Assembly: GCA_945861295.1 (NCBI GenBank)
Contig: CAMAUF010000166.1
Coordinates: 1 to 5,866, forward strand
Source: a bacterium
Lineage (GTDB): Bacteria > Chloroflexota > Dehalococcoidia > Tepidiformales > Tepidiformaceae
Reading direction: 5' to 3'
Length of the DNA: 5,866 nucleotides
A program made the translations under genes and the position numbers. The notes beneath the pieces were generated by a model. It saw nothing but the letters and a program-made list of their open reading frames with translations, did no database searches and was not told where the DNA came from. This document shows, piece by piece, positions 1 to 5,866 of this stretch (position 1 is its first letter; every line of letters begins with the position of its first letter).

Positions 1-2868
1 CCTGACCTCCGCGAAGCACCTTCCGCCCCGTCCCGAGCCGAGATCGTCGAACCGGCAGCCTTATCGTCGGGCGATCGGGCCGCTGTCGAACCGACGGGTC
101 CGCCCTCAGCGGCGGCGCCAAACGCGGACCTCGCCCAATCAGTCGTAGAGCCGGCCGCGGCGTTGCCCGAGACGCTCCCTGAGCTGACAGCCGAGCCGCC
201 CGCCGCCCCCGTCCGCGAGCGGACCGGCCTGCGCTCGCTCTGGAAGTGGACGCCTTCCGGTTGGCGACCACCCGCCTCCGAAGCAGAGCCTGATCGCAGC
301 GCCGCTCCGACGCCCACGGACTTGGCAGTCGAAGCGGTGAAGGATCTCGGCGGGCGACTGGCTGATGTGGCCGACCGCGTCGAACCGCTGACGACGTCGC
401 CCGATACGGGGTTGGGCGTCCCAGAGGTGTTGGCCGAGGCAGGGCCGCTGGCCGCGCCTGAGGCGCCGCCCCTGAGCAGCCAACCGTTCGCCGCCCCTCG
501 ACGTTCGACCATCAGTAGGTTCAGAACGCTCGGCTGGCGGCGCCGACGGCTCGGCAAAGATGCGTCTAGGGCCGGAGCGTCGCCTGAGTCGGCAACAGGC
601 GCGCTGACCGCGCCACCCGACGTGCCCGGGCTGGTGGAACAGGCGATCGAAGGGGATGCCAGCGCCTCAGCGGCCCGGGCGGAATCCGTGGTCAGCCCTC
701 CCGGAGCGGCCACCGCTACCGACACCGCTACCTACACCGCTACCGACACCGCCACGCCATCGGCCCAGCTCGAGGTACTCAATCCTGTCGAGCTTTCGCC
801 TGACGTCGACGCGTCGGCCAGCCTCCCCGGCGAATTGTCGGCCCTCGAACGGCCGTCCCCCGGCCCAGACCGGGCCAGCGTGGTCGTCGAGGCTGGGCCA
901 GTCGCCGAGTCGCCGGTCGAACCACCTCAAAGCGCAGGCACGGTCGAGGGCCCCGCGGGCCGGCGGAGGCTTGAACGCCTTCGTCCCTGGGGAATTCCCG
1001 GCCGTGCGCGGGACGGGCGTGCCCCGGTCGCCCCTCCCTCCGTCCCGGTCGAACCGGCGGCATACCTCGCCGACCCGGAGAGCATCTCTCAACCGGCCCC
1101 AGAGGCTGCGCCGGTCAGCGCGGCGGCCGTCGCCGCTGAAACCGTCGGCGTCGCGCGTGAGAGCTCCGACGACCTAGACCTGCTGCTGGCGGCGACCTTC
1201 TACGCTGGCGCTCCGGAGGCGCCCATCCTGGTCGTGCCCTTCGAACCGCCGGTCGGGCTCGGGCAGACCGAAGCGGCGCCCGCGCCATCGGAAGGCCGGC
1301 CAGCCGCTGACCCCTCGGCGTTCGCGGCGGCGGCCGCAACGCAGGCCCAGGCTCCGACCACGGTCGAGCCACCGCCGGACGCCGCGGTCGACGTAGACGC
1401 CCAACCGGACCTGATCGAACCGTCCGCGTGGCTCGACCTGCTAGTCGCGCCCGAGGCGCGGGCACTGGTCGAACCCACGCAGGCGCCGGTGGCGGCGCCG
1501 CCGGCGATTTGGATGTACGACGCCTCGGTCGTACTCGCGATGGATCACGTATTCGGCGAAGAATGGGTGTCACCCTTCGCGCCGGAACGGTACGACGGCG
1601 TCGCGCGGCCAGTATCGACGCAGCGAGCGCGCCGGGTGAGCCCGCGGCGGCGAACCCGGATGCGCCGCTTGCGGCGCGTGGCGGCCAGCGCGGCCTGTTT
1701 GGTCCTCGTCAGCGCGGCATTCGCCTATCCGCAGCGCGAGCGGTACACCGACGACGCCGCCGAGCTGAGCCGTGCCGTGATCGGCGAAGAGAACACGGCC
1801 CGCGTCGAGGGGTGGTACTTTCAGTTCCAGGACCGGGTCGACAAGCTGAAGTTCAAGTTCTTCGGCGGCGACACAAACCCGTTCGGCAGCGAAGCGTTCG
1901 TCGAATTCGTGCCCAAGCCGCCGAGCCGGACCTACCTGGTCGACCGGTCGCCAAAAGCCCGAGAGTTGGGCCTGCTCCTGCCCGAGGCCGCAGTCAGCTT
2001 CAAACCCAAGCCGTTCGAACTACCAGCCACCACCCAACTCCAAGACAAGCCCGAGACCGGCGAGGGGATCTGGGCAGCGGCCGGCTTGCCGCGGACGACG
2101 CCCGACGACTTCCTCATGGCCCGCACCTTCATCCGGCCCGACAAGAGCCGGCCCTACGCCGTCGTCGGGGTGCTCGCGCTGGATGTCCGGCGGATCAAGC
2201 TCGTCGCCGTCCCTGGGACGGAGCATCCGGGCGGAGACCGCGGCGTCAAGGGCGCCGGCATCATCCCGGCCAGTGAATACAAGTCGCTGGTTGCGGCCTT
2301 CAACGGCGGCTTCCAGGGGCCGCACGGCGGCTACGGCATGTGGGCGGAAGGGCGCGAGTTCCGCCCGCTGCGGAACGGCCTGGCGTCCATCGCCGTCCTC
2401 TCAGACGGCACGATCCAGCTTGGTGAGTGGGGCCGGACGCTTTCGTGGGACGACAAGATGGTCGCCGTCCGCCAAAACGCCGTCCTGCTGGTCGAAAACT
2501 GCGAAGTCAGCCCGCGCACCAAGGAAGGCAACGACACCTGGGGCTACGTCGAAGTCAACTCCGCCGACTTCATCACGTGGCGCTCGGCCGTCGGCTTGAC
2601 CAAGGAAGGTAACCTCCTGATCGCCGACGGCAACAGCCTCAGCGCCGAAACGCTGGCGCGCGCGCTCTGGGCGGCCGGGGCCTGCACCGCCATGCAACTC
2701 GACATCAACACGCCCTACGTGCTCACCAGCACCTTTTTCCCGCAGCCGGATGGCACGGTGGAAGCGCGCAAGTTCCTCGATTCGATGACGGACTCGCCTT
2801 CGCGCTTCTTCAAGACTCAGACGCGGGACTTCTTTTATGTAGTCCAGGATGAGACGCGGTACCGGTGA
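1..2868 (+). CDS. Membrane-anchored phosphodiester glycosidase (NAGPA/DUF2233-like) with long disordered N-terminal tail; 5' partial
   Basis: The frame is open from the left edge to TGA at 2866-2868 (955 visible codons). No convincing start is visible: the TTG at 163 has no ribosome binding site and the same style of sequence continues upstream, so the true start is probably outside. Residues are numbered from the first window codon. Residues 1 to about 545 are Ala/Pro/Val/Glu-rich and probably disordered. An Arg-rich stretch (about 541-559) precedes a short hydrophobic helix (about 560-576), which predicts tail inside and C-terminus outside. Residues 577-955 form the catalytic part: GEGIW (687-691), FNGGF (767-771), VRQN (823-826), TWRS (859-862), ADG (875-877) and LDIN (900-903). 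These fit, from memory, a bacterial subfamily annotated as phosphodiester glycosidase, related to the enzyme that uncovers mannose-6-phosphate. The natural substrate is unknown. Family call is fairly firm; the role of the tail is unknown. Confidence 0.8.
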   Translation, partial: PDLREAPSAPSRAEIVEPAALSSGDRAAVEPTGPPSAAAPNADLAQSVVEPAAALPETLPELTAEPPAAPVRERTGLRSLWKWTPSGWRPPASEAEPDRSAAPTPTDLAVEAVKDLGGRLADVADRVEPLTTSPDTGLGVPEVLAEAGPLAAPEAPPLSSQPFAAPRRSTISRFRTLGWRRRRLGKDASRAGASPESATGALTAPPDVPGLVEQAIEGDASASAARAESVVSPPGAATATDTATYTATDTATPSAQLEVLNPVELSPDVDASASLPGELSALERPSPGPDRASVVVEAGPVAESPVEPPQSAGTVEGPAGRRRLERLRPWGIPGRARDGRAPVAPPSVPVEPAAYLADPESISQPAPEAAPVSAAAVAAETVGVARESSDDLDLLLAATFYAGAPEAPILVVPFEPPVGLGQTEAAPAPSEGRPAADPSAFAAAAATQAQAPTTVEPPPDAAVDVDAQPDLIEPSAWLDLLVAPEARALVEPTQAPVAAPPAIWMYDASVVLAMDHVFGEEWVSPFAPERYDGVARPVSTQRARRVSPRRRTRMRRLRRVAASAACLVLVSAAFAYPQRERYTDDAAELSRAVIGEENTARVEGWYFQFQDRVDKLKFKFFGGDTNPFGSEAFVEFVPKPPSRTYLVDRSPKARELGLLLPEAAVSFKPKPFELPATTQLQDKPETGEGIWAAAGLPRTTPDDFLMARTFIRPDKSRPYAVVGVLALDVRRIKLVAVPGTEHPGGDRGVKGAGIIPASEYKSLVAAFNGGFQGPHGGYGMWAEGREFRPLRNGLASIAVLSDGTIQLGEWGRTLSWDDKMVAVRQNAVLLVENCEVSPRTKEGNDTWGYVEVNSADFITWRSAVGLTKEGNLLIADGNSLSAETLARALWAAGACTAMQLDINTPYVLTSTFFPQPDGTVEARKFLDSMTDSPSRFFKTQTRDFFYVVQDETRYR
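214..1020 (+). repeat. Three degenerate basic/aromatic modules spaced through the glycosidase tail
   Basis: Three short positively charged segments interrupt the otherwise acidic, Ala/Pro-rich tail, at about 214-267, 499-558 and 961-1020. They align as R-x-x-[L/I]-x-[R/S]-[L/F]-[R/W]-x-[W/L], followed by Gly, Pro, Trp or Arg: RTGLRSLWKW, RSTISRFRTL and RRRLERLRPW. The first two are each followed some 33-39 residues later by a D-[L/V]...VE-x-A/Q-x type segment (codons from 319 and 619). The similarity is at protein level only and is weak, so decayed duplication and convergent composition are both possible. Confidence 0.45.
709..756 (+). repeat. Four tandem 12-bp units inside the glycosidase tail
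   Basis: Four consecutive in-frame 12-base units lie at 709-720, 721-732, 733-744 and 745-756. They follow the pattern NNCACCGCTACC with a few changes, and the last unit ends GCCACG. The encoded peptide is a run of Thr-Ala-Thr blocks separated by Asp, Tyr and Asp. The unit length is a multiple of three, so copy-number change would keep the frame. The repeat sits in the predicted disordered tail. Confidence 0.85.
1660..1728 (+). other. Predicted membrane helix / signal-anchor of the glycosidase
   Basis: Codons from ATG 1660 read MRRLRR, then 16 mostly small hydrophobic residues (V-A-A-S-A-A-C-L-V-L-V-S-A-A-F-A), then YPQRE. Arg-rich sequence before and mixed charge after predicts N-terminus in the cytoplasm and C-terminus outside. 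The segment is short for a membrane helix and ends in an AFA-type sequence that could also be cut by signal peptidase. This is the only clear membrane segment in the visible protein. Confidence 0.65.
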
Positions 2869-2960
2869 GAGAGCGTCCCGAGTAGCGCCGACCTCGTTGG
2901 AAATCACGACCGTTCTGCGCCGGGCTGACCGCTCCCGCGTGTTCAAGGTACCGTTGGTTG

Positions 2961-3036
2961 GTTCGGCGGCTCGAAGCGTTGGACGTGAGGGCAGTGGTAT
3001 TTGTTCGCCGAACGAGCGCCCTTCGCCCCCAACGCT
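2961..3036. promoter_or_regulatory. Interleaved inverted repeats upstream of the HAD hydrolase gene
   Basis: GTTCGGCG (2961-2968) is complementary to CGCCGAAC (3006-3013), and AGCGTTGG (2975-2982 or one base to the right) is complementary to CCAACGCT (3029-3036). The two pairs interleave rather than nest. GTTCGCCGAAC at 3003-3013 is itself an 11-base near-perfect palindrome. The repeats sit 20 to 95 bases before the HAD start, where an operator or a structured leader would be expected. No confident -35/-10 pair was found. Chance matches in GC-rich DNA remain possible. Confidence 0.3.
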
Positions 3037-3056
3037 CGATCGTGCACCATACCCAG

Positions 3057-3740
3057 ATGCACCGCTTCATCCTCTTCGACATCGACCTGACCCTCGTCCG
3101 CACGCTCGGCGCCGGACGGGAGGCGGTCGATATCGCCTTCGACCACGTCTTCGGGATCAAGGACGCCTCTGCCGGCTGGGCCTTTGACGGCAAAACGGAC
3201 TACCACAGCTTCCGCGCGCTCCTGGAGCGGCACGGAGTCGCCGGGACGGACCTCGACCTCACATATCAGCGGCTTGTGGGCGGCTATCTGACGGCCTTTC
3301 CCTCCACGATGGCGACGAAGGGCGGCCTCGTGTTCCCGGGCGTCATTGCCCTGCTTGACGCCCTGGAGGCCCGCTACGGCGCGTTGGGGCTCGCTACCGG
3401 CAACGTGGAGCGAGGCGCGGCGCTCAAGCTCGGCCGGTTCGGCCTCTGGGAGCGTTTCTCGGGCGGCGGCTTCGGCGAGTGGACCGCCGACCGCGCGGAC
3501 CTGGTGCTGGACGGCGTCACCGCGCTCGCGCGGATACTCGGCCAAGAGCCTGACGCCACGCGCGCGGTGGTCTTCGGCGACACACCCCACGACGTGCAGT
3601 CGGCCGTCCGGCTCGGCGGCCGCGGCATCGGTGTCGCGACCGGCCGCTACTCGGTCGAGGAGCTGCTCGCTGCGGGCGCTTCGGCGGCCTTCCCGGACCT
3701 CACGCATCTGGACGCGATCCTCGCCGCGGTCGAGGGTTAG
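3057..3740 (+). CDS. HAD-superfamily hydrolase (phosphatase-like)
   Basis: A 227-residue protein with the full haloacid dehalogenase motif set. Motif I is FDIDLT (residues 7-12; nucleophile D8, acid/base D10), motif II is LATGN (112-116; T114), and motif IV is VVFGDTPHD (171-179; D175, D179). The motif III base is probably K124 (AALKLG) or R146 (TADRADLV). A helical cap segment lies at about 16-85. Such proteins use Mg2+ and an aspartyl-phosphate intermediate to hydrolyse small phosphorylated metabolites in the cytoplasm; phosphoglycolate phosphatase is one relative, but the substrate cannot be read here. ATG 3057 was chosen because motif I starts a few residues later, as is usual. GTG 3042 is an in-frame alternative, and neither has a good ribosome binding site. 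The VOC gene follows after 59 bases on the same strand, so co-transcription is possible. Confidence 0.9.
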   Translation: MHRFILFDIDLTLVRTLGAGREAVDIAFDHVFGIKDASAGWAFDGKTDYHSFRALLERHGVAGTDLDLTYQRLVGGYLTAFPSTMATKGGLVFPGVIALLDALEARYGALGLATGNVERGAALKLGRFGLWERFSGGGFGEWTADRADLVLDGVTALARILGQEPDATRAVVFGDTPHDVQSAVRLGGRGIGVATGRYSVEELLAAGASAAFPDLTHLDAILAAVEG

Positions 3741-3787
3741 CGCACCGGGCGCGCGAGGCGGCGTATCATCGCAGCCACCATCCCACC

Positions 3788-3792
3788 AGGAG
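3788..3792 (+). promoter_or_regulatory. Ribosome binding site of the VOC gene
   Basis: AGGAG lies seven bases before ATG 3800. It is the best Shine-Dalgarno match near any start in the window and fixes the VOC start. Confidence 0.8.
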
Positions 3793-3799
3793 CAACCCC

Positions 3800-4549
3800 A
3801 TGCGTCTCCGCCAAGTGGCACTCGTCGCCACCCAACTCGCCCCGGCCGCGAGCGACATCACGGCCGTGCTCGGGCTCGGCACAGCCTTTCACGACTCCGG
3901 CGTCGTCAAGTATGGCCTCGAAAACGCCGTCTTTCCGATCGGCGACACCTTCCTCGAAGTCGTCGCGCCGACGCAGCCGGGCACGACGGCCGGCCGCTTG
4001 CTGGAAAAGCGCGCTGGCGACGGCGGCTACATGGTCATCCTCCAGGTCGACGACATCGCGGCCGCGCGGGCCCGCGTCGAAGCGCAACAGGTCCGCGTGG
4101 TCGACCGCTTCGACGGCAAGGGCTGCTGGTTCACGCACCTGCACCCGAAGGATGTCGGCGGCGCGATCCTTTCGCTCGACGCCATGGACCCGATCGAGCG
4201 TTGGGACTGGGCTGGGCCGAAGTGGCGCGAGAATGTCGTGGCCGATGTGACCGCGGCGATCGTCGGTGTGGAGCTCCAGAGCGGGGCGCCGGACCAGATG
4301 GCGCACCGTTGGTCCGAGGTGCTGGGCATGCCCGCGGTCGCCACGAAGGACGGCTTCGAAATCCCGCTCGACCGCAGCGTTATCCGCTTCGCCTGGGCAA
4401 AAGACGGCCGGGGCGAGGGCGTCAGCGCCTTCGACGTCGCTGTGCGGGACGTGGCGGACGTCCGTGCGCGAGCCGTCGCGCGGCGCTGCCTCGGCGAAAG
4501 CGGCGAGATCGTGCTCTGCGGCACGCGGGTGCGCCTCGTTCAGGCGTAG
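3800..4549 (+). CDS. VOC (glyoxalase/bleomycin-resistance-like) family protein, two modules
   Basis: A 249-residue soluble protein. The first module (about 1-128) shows the vicinal-oxygen-chelate pattern: a starting strand LRQVALVATQL, then IGDTFLEVVAPT (47-58, with E53 at the usual metal-ligand strand), GGYMVILQVDDIAAARARV (75-93), and THLHPKDVGGAILSLD (112-127; H113 and H115). The second module (about 147-249) is a more divergent repeat with a WSEVLGMP segment (171-178) and a final AFDVAVRDVADVRARA strand-helix. From family knowledge, VOC proteins include glyoxalases, isomerases and extradiol dioxygenases, and most with this pattern have no assigned substrate. The first-strand His found in many metal-dependent members is Gln (Q5) here, so metal binding is not assured. 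The start is supported by AGGAG seven bases upstream. Possibly co-transcribed with the upstream HAD gene. Family call firm, function unknown. Confidence 0.88.
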   Translation: MRLRQVALVATQLAPAASDITAVLGLGTAFHDSGVVKYGLENAVFPIGDTFLEVVAPTQPGTTAGRLLEKRAGDGGYMVILQVDDIAAARARVEAQQVRVVDRFDGKGCWFTHLHPKDVGGAILSLDAMDPIERWDWAGPKWRENVVADVTAAIVGVELQSGAPDQMAHRWSEVLGMPAVATKDGFEIPLDRSVIRFAWAKDGRGEGVSAFDVAVRDVADVRARAVARRCLGESGEIVLCGTRVRLVQA

Positions 4550-4564
4550 TGGCGGCGACGTAGA

Positions 4565-4585
4565 GATCCCCGCTACGCTGGGATC
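4565..4585. terminator. Possible terminator hairpin after the VOC gene
   Basis: GATCCC (4565-4570) and GGGATC (4580-4585) form a perfect 6-bp stem with a 9-base loop. AGAG before and CTCT after could extend the stem past a 3-base bulge. It begins 15 bases after the VOC stop. There is no T-run, so it is not a standard intrinsic terminator. It could instead be part of the old promoter region of the dioxygenase remnant downstream. Confidence 0.3.
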
Positions 4586-4609
4586 AGCTCTCCACAGAAG
4601 ACCCACGCT

Positions 4610-4753
4610 TTGGCCGCAACCCTCGAACAACCCGGCCGCATGCCCGCGCTCTACCTCAGCCACGGCGCCGCCGCAGACCCCACGTCAGCGCCGGAGTACA
4701 CGGTCGAGGGCTACTTCATGGGCCTCTCGAAGCGCTCTTTCCAGGTGGCGTAG
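4610..4753 (+). pseudogene. Remnant of a LigB/DODA-type extradiol dioxygenase with its middle deleted
   Basis: From ATG 4640 to TAG 4751-4753 there is a 37-residue frame; an in-frame TTG at 4610 would add 10 residues. It begins MPALYLSHGA, which resembles the N-terminus of 4,5-DOPA-dioxygenase-type class III extradiol enzymes, where the His of the HG motif (H8 here) binds the metal. It then runs directly into AAADPTSAPEY...EGYFMGLSKRSFQVA, which resembles the extreme C-terminus of the same family. Family members are about 250-300 residues, so over 200 residues would be missing, with the join near the GA/GAA residues around 4664-4675. No usable active site remains. It lies between the VOC gene and the convergent folC. 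The family assignment is from memory of motifs, without a search. It could alternatively be an unrelated small protein or an assembly error. Confidence 0.6.
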
Positions 4754-4785
4754 GGCGCGAGGCGCGCACCAGCAGAGACTGCCGA

Positions 4786-5866
4786 TCACGAACCGGTCGC
4801 CTCGCCGAGCAGGAGCGCGCGCGCTTCGGCGACGACGTAGAGCGAACCCGTGATACAGACGAGGTCGTCCGCGTGCGCGTGGGTGAAGACGGTTTCGAGC
4901 GCCCCCGCGACGGTCGCCTCCGCCACGGCCATGGGCCCGAGGAAACCGACCTCTTGCACCATCGCCAGGGGATCCATGGCGCGAGGACTCTCGAACCCGG
5001 TGCAGACGATTAACTCGGCGAATTTCGCCAGTCTCAGCCCTATCGCGGCCACGTCCTTGTCCCGCATCGTGCCGATGACGAAAAAGCAGCGTTTCCAGGA
5101 GAAGTAGTCCCGCAAGGCGGCGGCTAAGGCGGCGGCGCTTTCACCGTTGTGGGCGCCATCGGCCACGATCAGCGGCTTCTGGCCCATCACCTCGAGGCGG
5201 CCGGGAATGTGCGCATGCGCGATACCGTCGGCGATGGCTGCGTCCGAGATCGCCTGCCCCCGGCGGCGGAGTGCTTGCGCGACGGCCACGGCGGTGGCGG
5301 CATTCTCAAGCTGGTGCCGCCCCAGCATCCGCGTACGCAGGTGGAGCGGGCCTTCGGGCGTACGCAAGAGGAAGGACTGGCCGTAGGGGAAGTGCGCCTC
5401 GGGCTCGACGGTGTAGGCACTGGCGACATCAATGAGTTCGGCGCCGACGGCTTGGCAGCGTTCACGGATGACGGCAAGCACAGCCGCATCCTTCTGCGGC
5501 GCCACGATGCAGACCGAACCGGGCTTGACGATGCCGGCCTTGTCGCGGGCGATTTCGCCGGTCGTATTGCCCAGGATCTGGGTATGTTCTAGGGAGATCG
5601 GGGTGATCACGGCGGCGTCAACCGTCTCGAAAACGTTGGTGGCGTCGAAGGTGCCGCCGAGCCCGACTTCCACGACCTGCCACTGCACACGCGGCACTTG
5701 GGCGCGCATGAGCCAAAAGAAGAGCGCCGTGAGCACGCCGAAGGTGCTGACGCTGCCATGGACACTTGCTTGCTCGGCCGCGACGGCCCGCTCCAGCACG
5801 GTGATCGCGGCGGCGAACTCCTCCGGCGTGACGTGGTCGGCGTCGACTGCGATTCGTTCGGTGTAC
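4786..5866 (-). CDS. folC: Folylpolyglutamate synthase / dihydrofolate synthase, N-terminus beyond the window
   Basis: About 359 residues are visible, reading leftward from the right edge to TGA (complement of 4786-4788). The cytoplasmic enzyme adds glutamate to dihydropteroate or tetrahydrofolate using ATP. Mur-ligase-family landmarks appear in order: YTERI at the very edge, a TFGVLTALFF helix, EVGLGGTFDATN (from 5670), ITPISLEHTQILG, ARDKAGIVKPG (about 5541-5518; its Lys is normally carbamylated), LGRHQLENAATA, IPGRLEV, VADGAHN (about 5166-5146), GTMRDKD (5073-5053), and CITGSLYVV near the C-terminus. The P-loop GTNGKGST region and roughly 70-80 residues are missing to the right. A GTG at 5799-5797 is not the real start, because conserved FolC sequence continues upstream of it. 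The Pro that usually follows DGAHN is Gly here, a minor variation. The gene converges on the VOC/remnant side. Confidence 0.95.
   Translation of the reverse strand, partial: YTERIAVDADHVTPEEFAAAITVLERAVAAEQASVHGSVSTFGVLTALFFWLMRAQVPRVQWQVVEVGLGGTFDATNVFETVDAAVITPISLEHTQILGNTTGEIARDKAGIVKPGSVCIVAPQKDAAVLAVIRERCQAVGAELIDVASAYTVEPEAHFPYGQSFLLRTPEGPLHLRTRMLGRHQLENAATAVAVAQALRRRGQAISDAAIADGIAHAHIPGRLEVMGQKPLIVADGAHNGESAAALAAALRDYFSWKRCFFVIGTMRDKDVAAIGLRLAKFAELIVCTGFESPRAMDPLAMVQEVGFLGPMAVAEATVAGALETVFTHAHADDLVCITGSLYVVAEARALLLGEATGS

Noticed and set aside
1428..2276. Open frame of 282 codons in a second plus frame inside the glycosidase gene
   Set aside because: Very Arg-rich product covering the anchor and the start of the catalytic region; a shadow of the main frame.
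3764..3769. TATCAT as a -10 element for the VOC gene
   Set aside because: It is well placed 31 bases before the ATG, but no -35-like sequence lies 16-18 bases upstream, so I did not call a promoter.
2943..3821. Long open frame (292 codons) on the minus strand across the HAD gene
   Set aside because: It lies opposite a gene with complete HAD motifs, shows no recognisable domain, and is Arg/Glu/Ala-rich as expected for antisense of GC-rich coding DNA.
3346..4563. Long open frame (405 codons) on the plus strand spanning the HAD and VOC genes in another frame
   Set aside because: The translation is Arg/Ser/Ala-rich without domain motifs and conflicts with two well-supported genes.
3737..4663. 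Long open frame (308 codons) on the minus strand across the VOC gene
   Set aside because: The plus-strand VOC gene has a ribosome binding site and family motifs. The antisense frame has none and is a composition effect.
3751..4764. Shared 10-mer GCGCGAGGCG just after the HAD stop (3751-3760) and just after the remnant stop (4755-4764)
   Set aside because: Two copies of a GC-only-style 10-mer in GC-rich DNA are plausible by chance and show no further similarity around them.
5146..5160. FolC DGAHN motif followed by Gly instead of the common Pro
   Set aside because: The catalytic context is otherwise intact and this position tolerates change, so it is not evidence of a broken or new enzyme.

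Overview
This is a high-GC bacterial window with four real protein-coding genes, two of them cut by the window edges, plus a short gene remnant. No rRNA, tRNA, CRISPR array, insertion sequence or phage gene was seen. The host cannot be fixed from the sequence. GC-rich codon use, mixed use of Shine-Dalgarno and SD-poor starts, and a secreted-type phosphodiester glycosidase next to ordinary housekeeping genes would fit a high-GC Chloroflexota or actinobacterial-like genome. That is a weak inference.

Layout. Positions 1-2868 (+) hold the 3' part of a very large gene. Its product has a long, low-complexity Ala/Pro/Val/Glu-rich N-terminal tail (more than 500 residues), one predicted membrane helix, and a C-terminal phosphodiester glycosidase (NAGPA/DUF2233-type) domain predicted to lie outside the membrane. 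The 188-base gap after it contains interleaved inverted repeats. Positions 3057-3740 (+) encode a HAD-superfamily hydrolase. After 59 bases, and behind a clear ribosome binding site, positions 3800-4549 (+) encode a two-module VOC (glyoxalase-like) protein.

Positions 4550-4785 lie between the VOC gene and the convergent folC. They hold a small hairpin and a 37-codon reading frame that looks like the first about 10 and last about 27 residues of a LigB/DODA-type extradiol dioxygenase joined together, so probably a gene with its middle deleted. Positions 4786-5866 (-) carry most of folC, the bifunctional folylpolyglutamate/dihydrofolate synthase. Its N-terminus, including the ATP-binding loop, lies beyond the right edge.

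The genes do not form an obvious pathway. The HAD and VOC genes could be co-transcribed. The glycosidase gene is separated from them by a larger gap, and folC runs the opposite way. The most notable items are the unusual architecture of the glycosidase, with its repeat-bearing tail, and the collapsed dioxygenase gene.
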